Below, piece after piece: positions 8,490 through 16,846 of a stretch of 64,000 nucleotides of DNA (position 1 is the stretch's first letter; each line of letters opens with the position of its first letter). Origin of the DNA: Rhodococcus globerulus NBRC 14531 (GTDB lineage: Bacteria > Actinomycetota > Actinomycetes > Mycobacteriales > Mycobacteriaceae). The DNA lies in the NCBI RefSeq assembly GCF_001894805.1, contig NZ_BCWX01000007.1, positions 1 through 64,000 on the forward strand, in the 5' to 3' direction. The position numbers and the translations under genes were made by a program. The notes beneath the pieces were generated by a model. It saw only the letters and a list, made by a program, of their open reading frames with translations. It did no database searches and was not told the DNA's origin.

Positions 8490-9471
8490 GGTACTCCTCG
8501 GCGATCAGCGCCCGATGCTGTGCCGCACCGCCGAGCAGTAGCTCACCGGCTTTGGCACGCTTGAGCGCAAACTGTAGGTCGTTTTCCCAGGTGAAGCTCA
8601 TCGCTCCGAACAGCTGCATTCCGTTGCGGAACACCAACGATTGGCACTCCCCGGCTGCAGCCTTGGCCATGGACGCGGCCAGCCGCCGTCTCGGGTCGTT
8701 CTCGGCAATCGTCAGCGCTGCGTAGTACGCGAGGGCACGGGCACGCTCGATTGCGAGGTGCATGTCGGCAGCTTTGTGCTGGACAGCCTGGAACGATCCG
8801 ATGAGGGAACCGAACTGCTTGCGGTTCCGCACATGGTCGAGTGCAAGATCAAGGACGCGCTGACACGCTCCGACTGTCGTGAGCGCCATTCCGGTGAGCG
8901 CGAGGTCCATGGCCCGTGCCGGATCTGCGCTACTGCGCTGGTCGACGCCGACCCGCACGCCGTCGAACGACACTTCCGCAACATGAAGTACCGGATCGAA
9001 AATCGGACTGCGCGTCGCTGTGACGTCCGCGGCCGGAACAACAAAGACTCCCGCCGACGTGACGACGGCCAACTTCTCGGCGCGATCACCGTCGAGTACG
9101 CGGTGCGCCGTGCCGTCCAGACGCCACCCGTTTCCGTCACGGCTGGCACTGACGCCCTCGAATACTGCCGTTCCCGGCTGCTCAGGATCGATCGGCTCAC
9201 TCGAAAGTGGAGCAAATTGTGTCATTGTCGCCAGGTAGGGAGTGGGATCCGTCGCTCGGCCCAACTCTTCCAAGACGATTGCCAATTCAACTGCGGTATC
9301 AGGATCGGTCAACTCGGTCCAACCGAGCGAAACGTAAGTTTTCCAAATTTGTATCGGGTTGGCGTCGTTGTCGACGACCTCCCGGATCAGCGACGACGGG
9401 CATTCCTTTGCCGTCACTTCGCGCACGGTGTTTTGCCATAGTCGCTGATCGGAGTCGAACTCGAAGAGCAT
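8473..9471 (-). CDS. Acyl-CoA dehydrogenase, partner subunit
   Basis: A 332-residue acyl-CoA dehydrogenase homologue with a degenerate middle domain. The C-terminal part is clear: DHVRNRKQFGSLIGSFQAVQHKAADMHLAIERARALAYYAAL (about 215-255) and NGMQLFGAMSFTWENDLQFALKRAKAGELLLG. It is the first gene of the minus-strand operon that also encodes the larger dehydrogenase subunit and a crotonase. The start MLFEFDSDQRLW lies 43 bases downstream of the GAGAAT palindrome shared by this regulon. Confidence 0.9.
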   Translation of the reverse strand: MLFEFDSDQRLWQNTVREVTAKECPSSLIREVVDNDANPIQIWKTYVSLGWTELTDPDTAVELAIVLEELGRATDPTPYLATMTQFAPLSSEPIDPEQPGTAVFEGVSASRDGNGWRLDGTAHRVLDGDRAEKLAVVTSAGVFVVPAADVTATRSPIFDPVLHVAEVSFDGVRVGVDQRSSADPARAMDLALTGMALTTVGACQRVLDLALDHVRNRKQFGSLIGSFQAVQHKAADMHLAIERARALAYYAALTIAENDPRRRLAASMAKAAAGECQSLVFRNGMQLFGAMSFTWENDLQFALKRAKAGELLLGGAAQHRALIAEEYRATQL

Positions 9472-9513
9472 CCCGAACTGCCTCCCTGTCGGAGCTGCGG
9501 TGCATTATTGTTT

Positions 9514-9528
9514 GAGAATAGCATTCTC
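9514..9528. promoter_or_regulatory. Operator palindrome, GAGAAT-N3-ATTCTC (regulon site 1)
   Basis: A perfect 6-bp-arm inverted repeat lies in the divergent promoter between the dehydrogenase operon (start 9471) and the TetR regulator (start 9645). The same core, GAGAA-N5-TTCTC, recurs at 10316-10330, 15839-15853 and 22026-22040. It is inferred to be the binding site of the TetR protein encoded here. Confidence 0.8.
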
Positions 9529-9644
9529 GCTTAGCGATAGTAATAGTCTCGAAAATGTAAATAACACTTGGTCGTTCCACTGTGACACAGACATCTCCGG
9601 TACAGTGCAAACATGTTTTTGACAATCGGAAGGGGGCTGGTGCA

Positions 9645-10304
9645 GTGGTGACCACGCCCAGCGAAGAGCCGGCATGGAAGCAACGGTCGGTCGAGCGTTC
9701 CATCAAGACCGCAAAGCTTCGCGCAGAGCAACGCGTGCAGCGATTTCTCGATGCGGCACAGTCGATCATCACCGAAAAAGGCACCACCGACTTCACCGTG
9801 CAAGAGGTGGTCGACCGGTCCAAACTGTCCTTGCGTAGCTTCTACCTCCAATTCGACGGTAAGCACGAACTACTGTTGGCATTGTTCGAAGACGCCCTGA
9901 GCCGTAGCGCCGAACAGATCCGTGCAGCGACCGCCGGTACATCCGAACCGATGGACCAACTCAAGATCGCCGTCGAGCTTCTTTTCGAGTTCTGTCGCCC
10001 CGACCCGGCTGCGCAGCGTCCGCTGTTCACCGATTTCGCCCCCCAGTTGTTGCTGTCGCATCCGGCCGAGGTCAAGGTTGCCCACTCCTCGCTTCTCGCG
10101 TTCTTCGTCGAACTGATGGAAAAGGTGAGCGAAGCAGGACAGTTGCGCGAGGGCGTCAACCCCCGCCGAATTGCCGCCATGACCATGCAGACGGTGATGT
10201 TCATTGCGCAGTCCAGCGGCGCCCCGGACGACGCGACCGTCCATCCCATTTCCTCCGACGAGGTCTGGGCCTTCTGTTCACAGGGGTTCGCACACAAGGG
10301 CTGA
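9645..10304 (+). CDS. TetR-family transcriptional regulator, probable local repressor
   Basis: A 219-residue TetR protein. The N-terminal helix-turn-helix is RFLDAAQSIITEKGTTDFTVQEVVDRSKLSLRSFYLQFDGKHELLLALFEDAL (about 30-82), followed by an alpha-helical ligand domain. GTG at 9645 is chosen because GGAAGGGGG lies about eight bases upstream. A GTG at 9648 is equivalent, and one at 9582 would add 21 residues but has no ribosome binding site. It sits between divergent catabolic operons beside a palindrome that recurs at three other promoters in the next 12.5 kb. It is therefore the best candidate for an acyl-CoA-responsive repressor of the whole block. Confidence 0.88.
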   Translation: MVTTPSEEPAWKQRSVERSIKTAKLRAEQRVQRFLDAAQSIITEKGTTDFTVQEVVDRSKLSLRSFYLQFDGKHELLLALFEDALSRSAEQIRAATAGTSEPMDQLKIAVELLFEFCRPDPAAQRPLFTDFAPQLLLSHPAEVKVAHSSLLAFFVELMEKVSEAGQLREGVNPRRIAAMTMQTVMFIAQSSGAPDDATVHPISSDEVWAFCSQGFAHKG

Positions 10305-10312
10305 AAAACAGG

Positions 10313-10333
10313 ATTGAGAACTTCATTCTCAAT
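10313..10333. promoter_or_regulatory. Operator palindrome, ATTGAGAA arms (regulon site 2) with downstream -10
   Basis: An 8-bp perfect inverted repeat with a five-base centre, the best-conserved copy of the GAGAA-N5-TTCTC family. It lies between the TetR stop and the thioesterase start. A TACACT hexamer at 10349-10354 ends six bases before the thioesterase ATG, which fits a leaderless promoter. Confidence 0.82.
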
Positions 10334-10360
10334 TGAGGAAATTTTATATACACTCGGCCG

Positions 10361-11185
10361 ATGTCCGAGTTATGGAACGACCTCCTCGCCTGCCTCGACC
10401 TGCAACCGCAGACCGGACGAACTGATACCGACGAGAATGCGACAACCCTCGTTTTCGAGGGTCCCAACCTGCATTTGACGTACCACCGACTTTTCGGCGG
10501 GCAAATTCTCGGTCAGTTCGTCCGCGCGGCCGAATTGACCTGTCCGAACAAGAGCATCAAGTCGCTTCATTCCCTGTTTGCCAGGGAAGGCAGCGCCGAC
10601 GAAACCGTCCGCTATGAAGTGACGCGTCAACACGAAGGCCGTTCCTTCGCAACATTGACCATCATTGCGCGCCAATCCAAAGGCGTCATCGCCACGTCCC
10701 TGATCTCAATGCATGCTCCCGAGGACGGCCCGGATCGTCAGTCAGAGAACACAATTGCGTCGCCACTCGGCGAAGAGTTCCGGACCGACGTCGACCTGAT
10801 CCCGTGGGAAATACGCACCGACGTCGACCTCAACTCCACCGACACCGGCGCGCCCGAGTTCGAAATGTGGATGCGCACCCCACCGGTCAGCCAGAACCTC
10901 GCGCCCGCCATCGCCACCTACGCCACCGACCTCACGCTGATCGGCACCGCCCTACGCCCGGTCGACGGATTGAGCCAACTCGGCAACGGAACCACCTTCA
11001 CGTCCGCAGTCACCTCACACAATCTGTGGTTTCACCGACCCTTCACGACCGACTCGTGGCTATTGCTGCGTCAGGACAGCCCCGTGACTGCTCACGGGCG
11101 CTGCTTCGGCCGCGGCGACGTGTACTCCGAGGACGGCAACCTCGTTGCCTCGTATGCACAGGAAGCCCTGCTCCGCCTACCGTGA
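10361..11185 (+). CDS. Acyl-CoA thioesterase II (TesB-like, double hotdog)
   Basis: A 274-residue protein with the two-hotdog layout of TesB-type thioesterases. The first domain contains RLFGGQILGQFVRAAELTCPNKSIKSLHSLFAREG (about 45-80) and RSFATLTIIARQSKGVIATSLISMH. The second contains THNLWFHRPFTTDSWLLLRQDSPVTAHGRCFGRGDVYSEDGNLVASYAQEALLR. It hydrolyses acyl-CoA to free acid and CoA, probably relieving CoA sequestration during growth on the pathway substrate. It lies 56 bases after the TetR gene behind regulon site 2. No ribosome binding site is visible, consistent with a leaderless transcript. Confidence 0.88.
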   Translation: MSELWNDLLACLDLQPQTGRTDTDENATTLVFEGPNLHLTYHRLFGGQILGQFVRAAELTCPNKSIKSLHSLFAREGSADETVRYEVTRQHEGRSFATLTIIARQSKGVIATSLISMHAPEDGPDRQSENTIASPLGEEFRTDVDLIPWEIRTDVDLNSTDTGAPEFEMWMRTPPVSQNLAPAIATYATDLTLIGTALRPVDGLSQLGNGTTFTSAVTSHNLWFHRPFTTDSWLLLRQDSPVTAHGRCFGRGDVYSEDGNLVASYAQEALLRLP

Positions 11186-11227
11186 CAACCGATTCTCGGT
11201 AGCACCGACCGATCAGTTAGGTGTGAC

Positions 11228-12307
11228 ATGAGTTCAAATACACTGTCCGACAGCTCTGTTCAGAGAATCTCTGCCGTGAGACCCTACCGGGTGGTTCAGT
11301 GGGCGACCGGCAACATCGGCACCCGCTCGTTGCGCGGCGTCATCGAACATTCAAATCTGGAATTGGCCGGGGTATACGTGCATTCGGCTGACAAGGCCGG
11401 TCGAGACGCCGGTGAACTGTGCGGTATCGACGACGCCGGGGTGGTGGCCACCAACAGCATCGACGACGTCATCGGACTGGCCGCGGATTGTGTGCTGTAC
11501 ATGCCACGCCAGTTCGACGCCGACGAAGTATGCCGCATTCTCGCGGCCGGCTCGAACATCGTCACCACTCGTGGAGAATTTCACTACCCTGCCGGCATGG
11601 ACCCAGCACTGCGCGAGCGGATCGAAGCCGCGTGCCGAACCGGAGGAACGTCGATCCACAGCACCGGCAGCAGTCCCGGATTCGTGACCGAGGCACTCCC
11701 CCTGGTGTTGAGCTCGATTCAACGTCGCCTGAACCACCTCGCGATCAGTGAATTCGCCGATCTCTCCCAACGTAATTCACCCGGGATACTCTTCGATGTC
11801 ATGGGATTCGGGCTCACCCCGACCGATTTCGACGAGAACCGAATCGCACACGTGAAGTCGAACTTCGGTCCGTCTCTCCAGCTGGTCGCCGAGTCGATCG
11901 GTATGCCACTGGACTCCGTCGACGCCCACGGCGAGCTGGCCACCACCCGAACTACAGTCCAGATCGCAGCGGGAACCCTGGAGGCGGGCACCGTTGCCGC
12001 TCAACGGATCACCGTGAGCGGCAAACATGCCGGCCGAGAACTGCTGAGCTTCTGCGCAACGTGGTACTGCTCGAGCGAACTCGACGTGGATTGGAAGATT
12101 CGTGACACCGGCTGGCACATCGACGTCGACGGCGATGCGCCACTCGACATCGATCTTCGTTTCCCCATCCCCTTGGAGAGGATGAGCGAGACCGCCCCGG
12201 CCTACACGGCAAACCGGGCAGTCAACGCCATTCCTTCTGTCTGTGATGCAGCTCCGGGAATTCGTACGACACACGATCTTCCGCAGATTGTCGCGCATCT
12301 GAGCTAG
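11228..12307 (+). CDS. Dihydrodipicolinate reductase-like NAD(P)-binding protein
   Basis: A 359-residue Rossmann-fold protein. YRVVQWATGNIGTRSLRGVIEHSNLELAGVYVHS (about 20-53) is the dinucleotide-binding start typical of the DapB-like / 2,4-diaminopentanoate dehydrogenase-like family common in actinobacteria. The middle has IVTTRGEFHYPAG and STGSSPGFVTEALPLVLSS. Family members are seldom characterised; an NAD(P)-dependent reduction of a CoA-pathway intermediate is only a guess. It follows the thioesterase by 42 bases on the same strand and is probably co-transcribed from regulon site 2. It converges on the MeaB-type gene with a nine-base gap. Confidence 0.82.
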   Translation: MSSNTLSDSSVQRISAVRPYRVVQWATGNIGTRSLRGVIEHSNLELAGVYVHSADKAGRDAGELCGIDDAGVVATNSIDDVIGLAADCVLYMPRQFDADEVCRILAAGSNIVTTRGEFHYPAGMDPALRERIEAACRTGGTSIHSTGSSPGFVTEALPLVLSSIQRRLNHLAISEFADLSQRNSPGILFDVMGFGLTPTDFDENRIAHVKSNFGPSLQLVAESIGMPLDSVDAHGELATTRTTVQIAAGTLEAGTVAAQRITVSGKHAGRELLSFCATWYCSSELDVDWKIRDTGWHIDVDGDAPLDIDLRFPIPLERMSETAPAYTANRAVNAIPSVCDAAPGIRTTHDLPQIVAHLS

Positions 12308-12316
12308 CTGGCTTTC

Positions 12317-13195
12317 CTACGTTCCGAGCAGTCGCGCCGCAGCGGTGTACGCATCGCTGCGGCCCGCTGCGACGGCAGCGGCAAGTTCGTCGAGGTCTGC
12401 GTGGGCACGCAACCTCGATTGCGCCAACGACAGAATCTGCACCCTTGCCCGAGCCGTTCGCCGGGCAAGGGTGTCTGCACGCTGGTGAGCGTCGATGGCA
12501 TCAGCCAGTTCTTCCGCACCAACACCTTTGGACGCAATCAGCTTGAGAATGGGGACGCCGGCCTCGGCGCGCAAGTCCCGGACGGTCTGATCCGCGCCCT
12601 CTCGATCCGCTTTGTTCACTACCAGGATGTCGGCAACCTCGAGCAGTCCGGCCTTGGCCGCTTGAACTGCATCCCCCGCACCGGGATTGAGAACGACCAC
12701 TGCGGGATCGGCGATGGCCGAGATCTCGATTTCGGACTGCCCGACGCCCACCGATTCGAGCAGAATCAGATCGTAGTCGAGCGCCGCGAGGAGGCGGATC
12801 GCTGCGGGTACGGCAACGGCCAGACCGCCCAGGTGACCGCGAGTGGCCACCGAGCGGATGAGGACGTCGGCGTCGTCGATGTGCTCTGCCATCCTGATTC
12901 GATCGCCCAACAATGCCCCGCCGCTGTACGGCGAGGAAGGATCGACCGCAAGAACGGCAACCCGCAGTCCGCGCTGACGGTAGGCCCGCACGAGGACTGC
13001 GATGGTGGTCGACTTGCCTGCGCCCGGCGGACCGGTCACTCCGACCACCCGCACCGGTCGTGAGCCGACGATGTCGAGAACTTCTTCTCTCCGACTACTC
13101 TCGACCAGACTCAACAGCCGACCCGCGGCGCGCAGTGAACCTGAGCGCGCCGCGGTGACAAGATCCTCGATCGTTGCAACAGTAATGACCGTCAT
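12317..13195 (-). CDS. meaB: MeaB/ArgK-type GTPase, B12 acyl-CoA mutase chaperone
   Basis: A 292-residue G3E-family GTPase. The Walker A is GVTGPPGAGKST at about 52-63, the switch/Walker B region contains LAVDPSSPYSGGALLGDRIRM, LLESVGVGQSEIEI follows, and the guanine specificity motif is VNKAD. Known family members load adenosylcobalamin into methylmalonyl- or isobutyryl-CoA mutase and protect it. There is no mutase in this operon; the only one in the window is at 37762-39767. It is the distal gene of a minus-strand operon with a thiolase and an acyl-CoA ligase, 47 bases after the thiolase stop. It may also serve the distant mutase. Confidence 0.87.
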   Translation of the reverse strand: MTVITVATIEDLVTAARSGSLRAAGRLLSLVESSRREEVLDIVGSRPVRVVGVTGPPGAGKSTTIAVLVRAYRQRGLRVAVLAVDPSSPYSGGALLGDRIRMAEHIDDADVLIRSVATRGHLGGLAVAVPAAIRLLAALDYDLILLESVGVGQSEIEISAIADPAVVVLNPGAGDAVQAAKAGLLEVADILVVNKADREGADQTVRDLRAEAGVPILKLIASKGVGAEELADAIDAHQRADTLARRTARARVQILSLAQSRLRAHADLDELAAAVAAGRSDAYTAAARLLGT

Positions 13196-13242
13196 CGATT
13201 ACTCGAATACCTCTCGGTGCCAGTCGATATCCGGAGTCGACA

Positions 13243-14382
13243 TCACGGAGCCGGAACCTCGATGACAACCGCCGAACCCATACCGCCACCGGCGCACATA
13301 GCTGCCACACCGATTCCACCGCCGCGGCGTCGCAGCTCGTGCACCAGGGTCACCAGCATGCGCGCACCGGTGGCTGCCACGGGATGCCCGAGAGAACATC
13401 CACTGCCGCTGACATTTACACGATCGGCATCGATTCCGAGCATCTTGATCGTCGCCACGCACATAGCTGCGAACGCCTCGTTGATCTCGAACAGATCCAC
13501 GTCGGCCAGCGACATTCCCGCGCGTGCCAACGCCTTCGGAATTGCCTCGACAGGAGCCAGACCCGTGAATGCGGGATCGACCGCGACGGATGCCCACGAC
13601 TTTACCGTTCCCAGTCCAGGCATCCCCAGATCGCTGCTGGCGATGGTGAGAACCGCAGCAGCATCGTTGGCGCCGCTCGCATTTCCGGCGGTGATGCTGA
13701 AGCCTTCGATCTCGGGGTGCAGCACCTTGAGCGAGCCGAGCTTCTCCAGGCTCGTCTCACGGCGCGGATGCTCGTCGACGGAGAAGAGTCCGTGCGGTGT
13801 GCTGATGGGCACGATCTCTTCTTTGAACCGCCCCTCGTCAATGGCGCTCACTGCCTTCTGGTGCGAGAGCAGAGCCCACGCGTCCATGTCCTCGCGCGAG
13901 ACTCCGGCCTTCACCGCGGCATTCCAGCCCACCGTGATCGACATGTCCTTGTTCGGCGCATCGGGGCGATCCGGGTGCGTCGGGGACATCCACGGCACAA
14001 ATTCGCCGTCGACGCGGAACAACGACCGCGGGCTGGTCGACGAGGAGTTGACGCCACCGGCGATGATCAGCTTGTCCATCCCGGAACGGATGGACCCTGC
14101 AGCGGCCTGCACGGCGCCCAGGCTAGCCGCACAGTGCCGGTTCAGTGCCAGGCCTGGCACCGTAGTCAGGCCCGCGGTAATTGCCGCGTGGCGGGCGATC
14201 ACGCCGCCGCCGTACAGTCCCTCGGCGAGCATGACGTCGTCGATCTGACTCGCGTCGAGAGTTTCTGCTGCCGCCGCGACGACATGGTGCGCGAGGTCGT
14301 GAGCGGTGGTGTCTCGCAACGTTCCCTTACCCGCGGTACCGATGGGGGTTCGCAGAGCGGAGACGATAATTGCTTCAGGCAT
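13243..14382 (-). CDS. Acetyl-CoA acyltransferase (thiolase)
   Basis: A 379-residue thiolase that cleaves a 3-ketoacyl-CoA with CoA, releasing acetyl- or propionyl-CoA. The start MPEAIIVSALRTPIG is preceded by GGAGAAC. The nucleophilic cysteine lies in LNRHCAASLGA (about residue 87), with NEAFA, the GCSLGHPVAATGAR histidine and the C-terminal MCAGGGMGSA cysteine all present, so it should be active. Its start overlaps the stop of the upstream ligase by eight bases. It would complete beta-oxidation steps supplied by the dehydrogenases and crotonases of this regulon. Confidence 0.92.
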   Translation of the reverse strand: MPEAIIVSALRTPIGTAGKGTLRDTTAHDLAHHVVAAAAETLDASQIDDVMLAEGLYGGGVIARHAAITAGLTTVPGLALNRHCAASLGAVQAAAGSIRSGMDKLIIAGGVNSSSTSPRSLFRVDGEFVPWMSPTHPDRPDAPNKDMSITVGWNAAVKAGVSREDMDAWALLSHQKAVSAIDEGRFKEEIVPISTPHGLFSVDEHPRRETSLEKLGSLKVLHPEIEGFSITAGNASGANDAAAVLTIASSDLGMPGLGTVKSWASVAVDPAFTGLAPVEAIPKALARAGMSLADVDLFEINEAFAAMCVATIKMLGIDADRVNVSGSGCSLGHPVAATGARMLVTLVHELRRRGGGIGVAAMCAGGGMGSAVVIEVPAP

Positions 14383-15838
14383 GGGTGTTCTCCAATTCGG
14401 CCAGCAGAACGCGGCGCAGTAGTTTTCCGGTTTCGGTCTTCGGGAGTTCGTGTCGGAACACGACGATGTCGGGAGTCTTGGACGAACGCAGTCGTTCCTT
14501 GACCCACGCCTTGATCTCTGCCTGATCGACCTCACCGACGAGAACAGCAACTATCCGCTGTCCCCATTCAGGATCCGGAACGCCGATCACAGCAGCCTCG
14601 ATGATGGCGGGATGCGCAAGAAGCACGTCCTCGATTTCTGCGGGGGCGATGTTCTCACCCCCTCGGATGATGGTGTCGTCCGCGCGCCCCTCGATGAACA
14701 GGAAACCGTCGGAGTCGAGTCGGCCGAGATCACGCGTGGCGAACCAGCCGTTCTCGTCGAGGACGCTCCGATTTCCGTACTCACCGGAAATCTGCTCGCC
14801 TCGAACGAACACCAGGCCGGTAACCCCGGCACCGACCGGATCACCGTCCTCGCTGCGCACCTCGATTTCGATGCCCGGCAGCGTTTTTCCGACCGATCCG
14901 AGACGATCACGCACTGCCGGATCGGTAGAGGCAAACGCAATCCGGTGATCGTCGGGGCCGAGAACTGCCACCGACGACGCTGTCTCCGTGAGTCCGTAGG
15001 CATTGACGAATCCGGTATCCGGGAAGCTTCGCAGCGCGTGCTCGAGTACCGGCCGGGGTGTTCTCGATCCGCCGTACGCCAAACTTGCCAGCGAGGGAGT
15101 ATTTGCATCGTTCTCCCCCAATTCGGCGACAACACGCGCCAGCATCGTGGGAACGAGCATTGCGTGAGTGACGCTTTGGCTCCGGACGGTGTCGAGCCAC
15201 ACGTTGGCGTCGAAAGCGGCCAGATAGACGATCCGACGCCCGGTGTAGAGGTTCGAGAGCAGGTTCGTCAGACCTGCGATGTGGTAGGGCGGAACAGAGA
15301 CCAACGACGCGTCGCTCTCGTCGGCCGACGAGAACTCCATGGTGTTGAGCACGTAGGCGAGTAGATGCCGATGCCGAAGTATCGCGGGCTTGGGATCAGC
15401 GGTGGTTCCGCTGGTGTAGATGATTGCGGCGATGCTGTCCCCGTCCCACTGTGGAGCCGGAGCATCGGATGGAGCCGGAGCTTCGGATTCGGCCGAATCC
15501 TGCTGTATCGCTTCGATGTCGATCAGTTCGTCGAGATCGTCGAGACGCAGCACCAGTGCACCGGGGTGGCGGTCGATCAGGGCAGTCAACTGCTGATCGC
15601 CCAATCGGTAGTTGAGTGGCACGAACGGAACCCCGGCCATCGCGGCGCCGAACAGCGCGACGGGGTACGCGAGGTGGTTGGTGCCGAGGTAGAGCACGGC
15701 AGGGTATTGCCGGAATCGGTCGGCGGCGCGGCGGGCAAGGGCAAGGAGTTGCGCGGCGGTCAATGACCGATTTTCGACGGTCACTACGGCCCGATCGCAA
15801 CTCGATGCGGCCATTTCTGCAATCATGGTGATGTTCAT
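14375..15838 (-). CDS. Acyl-CoA synthetase / AMP-dependent ligase
   Basis: A 487-residue ANL-superfamily adenylating enzyme that activates a carboxylic acid to its CoA ester. The P-loop is IIYTSGTTADPKPAILRH (about 138-155). The hinge region has WFATRDLGRLDSDGFLFIEGRADDTIIRGGENIAPAEIEDVLLAHP (about 365-410), and the catalytic lysine is in PKTETGKLLRR near the end. It is the first gene of the ligase-thiolase-MeaB operon. The third regulon palindrome touches its start codon, so a bound repressor would block initiation directly. Confidence 0.92.
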   Translation of the reverse strand: MNITMIAEMAASSCDRAVVTVENRSLTAAQLLALARRAADRFRQYPAVLYLGTNHLAYPVALFGAAMAGVPFVPLNYRLGDQQLTALIDRHPGALVLRLDDLDELIDIEAIQQDSAESEAPAPSDAPAPQWDGDSIAAIIYTSGTTADPKPAILRHRHLLAYVLNTMEFSSADESDASLVSVPPYHIAGLTNLLSNLYTGRRIVYLAAFDANVWLDTVRSQSVTHAMLVPTMLARVVAELGENDANTPSLASLAYGGSRTPRPVLEHALRSFPDTGFVNAYGLTETASSVAVLGPDDHRIAFASTDPAVRDRLGSVGKTLPGIEIEVRSEDGDPVGAGVTGLVFVRGEQISGEYGNRSVLDENGWFATRDLGRLDSDGFLFIEGRADDTIIRGGENIAPAEIEDVLLAHPAIIEAAVIGVPDPEWGQRIVAVLVGEVDQAEIKAWVKERLRSSKTPDIVVFRHELPKTETGKLLRRVLLAELENTHA

Positions 15839-15857
15839 GAGAACATTATTCTCTCAA
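15838..15857. promoter_or_regulatory. Operator palindrome, GAGAA-N5-TTCTC (regulon site 3)
   Basis: The core 15839-15853 repeats the GAGAA/TTCTC half-sites with a five-base centre and is followed by TCAA. It overlaps the start of the minus-strand acyl-CoA ligase and lies 38 bases upstream of the plus-strand SDR start, so one site can control both. Confidence 0.75.
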
Positions 15858-15890
15858 CAGAGATCAATACTTGCAAGAAGGGAAATCAAA

Positions 15891-16652
15891 ATGCAGATCA
15901 ACGGTTGTTCCGCCATCGTCGTCGGTGGCACCGGAGGGCTCGGCGAGGCTACGGTTCGCCGTCTCCACTCGGAGGGAGCCAAGGTCGTCGTGGCCGACGT
16001 TGCCGACGACAAGGGCAAGGAACTCGAACGCGAACTCGGCGTTCGATACGTCCGCACCGATGCCGGCGACGAAGACAGCGTTCTTGCCGCAATCGCCGAA
16101 GCCGAATCACTGGGTCCGCTGCGCATCTCGGTCGACTGCCACGGCGGCCCCGCCGGTGGCGGCCGCCTGGTCGGCAAGGACGGCAGCGCCATGAGCCTCG
16201 AGGCGTTCACGACCACGATCAATTCGTACTTGATCTCGGTGTTCAACGTGATGCGCCTGTCGGCAGCAGCGATGGGTCGTCAGGAGGCTCTCGAGAGTGG
16301 GCGCGGCGTCATCATCAACACGGCGTCCATCGCCGCGTACGAAGGCCAGATCGGCCAGCTGCCATACTCCGCAGCCAAGGGCGGCGTTGTCGGCATGACT
16401 CTTGTTGCCGCACGCGACCTCTCGCCGCTCGGCATCCGCGTCGTGACGATCGCTCCCGGCACTTTCCTGACGCCCGCATACGGAAAGGCCGGCGATCAGC
16501 TCGAGGCGTACTGGGGACCGCAGGTTCCGCATCCCCAGCGCATGGGCCGCTCGCCGGAGTACGCCACGCTGGTCTCCTCGATCGTGGAGAACGACTACCT
16601 CAACGGCGAGGTCATCCGCCTCGACGGCGCACTGCGGTTCCCCCCGAAGTAA
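15891..16652 (+). CDS. Short-chain dehydrogenase/reductase
   Basis: A 253-residue classical SDR, probably a 3-hydroxyacyl-CoA dehydrogenase. The cofactor motif is VVGGTGGLGEATVRRLHSEGAKVVVADV (residues 10-37), where the aspartate suggests NAD. The catalytic region is IINTASIAAYEGQIGQLPYSAAKGG with YxxxK. The usual NNAG is changed to CHGGPAG. ATG 15891 is chosen because AGAAGGGA lies seven bases upstream; an in-frame ATG at 15825 would run through the operator. It is divergent from the ligase operon and ends at a hairpin. Confidence 0.9.
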   Translation: MQINGCSAIVVGGTGGLGEATVRRLHSEGAKVVVADVADDKGKELERELGVRYVRTDAGDEDSVLAAIAEAESLGPLRISVDCHGGPAGGGRLVGKDGSAMSLEAFTTTINSYLISVFNVMRLSAAAMGRQEALESGRGVIINTASIAAYEGQIGQLPYSAAKGGVVGMTLVAARDLSPLGIRVVTIAPGTFLTPAYGKAGDQLEAYWGPQVPHPQRMGRSPEYATLVSSIVENDYLNGEVIRLDGALRFPPK

Positions 16653-16672
16653 ATTGCCGGACCGCGACGCCA

Positions 16673-16701
16673 GGGGGCGTCGACGCCAGTGCGACGCCCC
16701 C
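16673..16701 (+). terminator. Hairpin terminator after the SDR gene
   Basis: A perfect 10-bp G+C-rich stem (arm GGGGGCGTCG) with a nine-base loop starts 21 bases after the SDR stop. There is no strong T-run, as is usual for actinobacterial terminators. Confidence 0.7.
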
Positions 16702-16846
16702 GACCGTTCGCGAAACACTATGAAAACCTTTGTTCTGCAATAACAATCAAAGATTCTGGTTATCCGACAACTTGAATGCCAGTCCCATACTGTGTCCGCA
16801 TGACTTCCATACATTCGACAACCAGCGGCCAGCGTAGGGCAGAAGC

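Noticed and set aside
11262..11274. CAGAGA-A-TCTCTG palindrome near the start of the dihydrodipicolinate reductase-like gene
   Set aside because: It lies inside the coding sequence and has different half-site geometry from the regulon operators.
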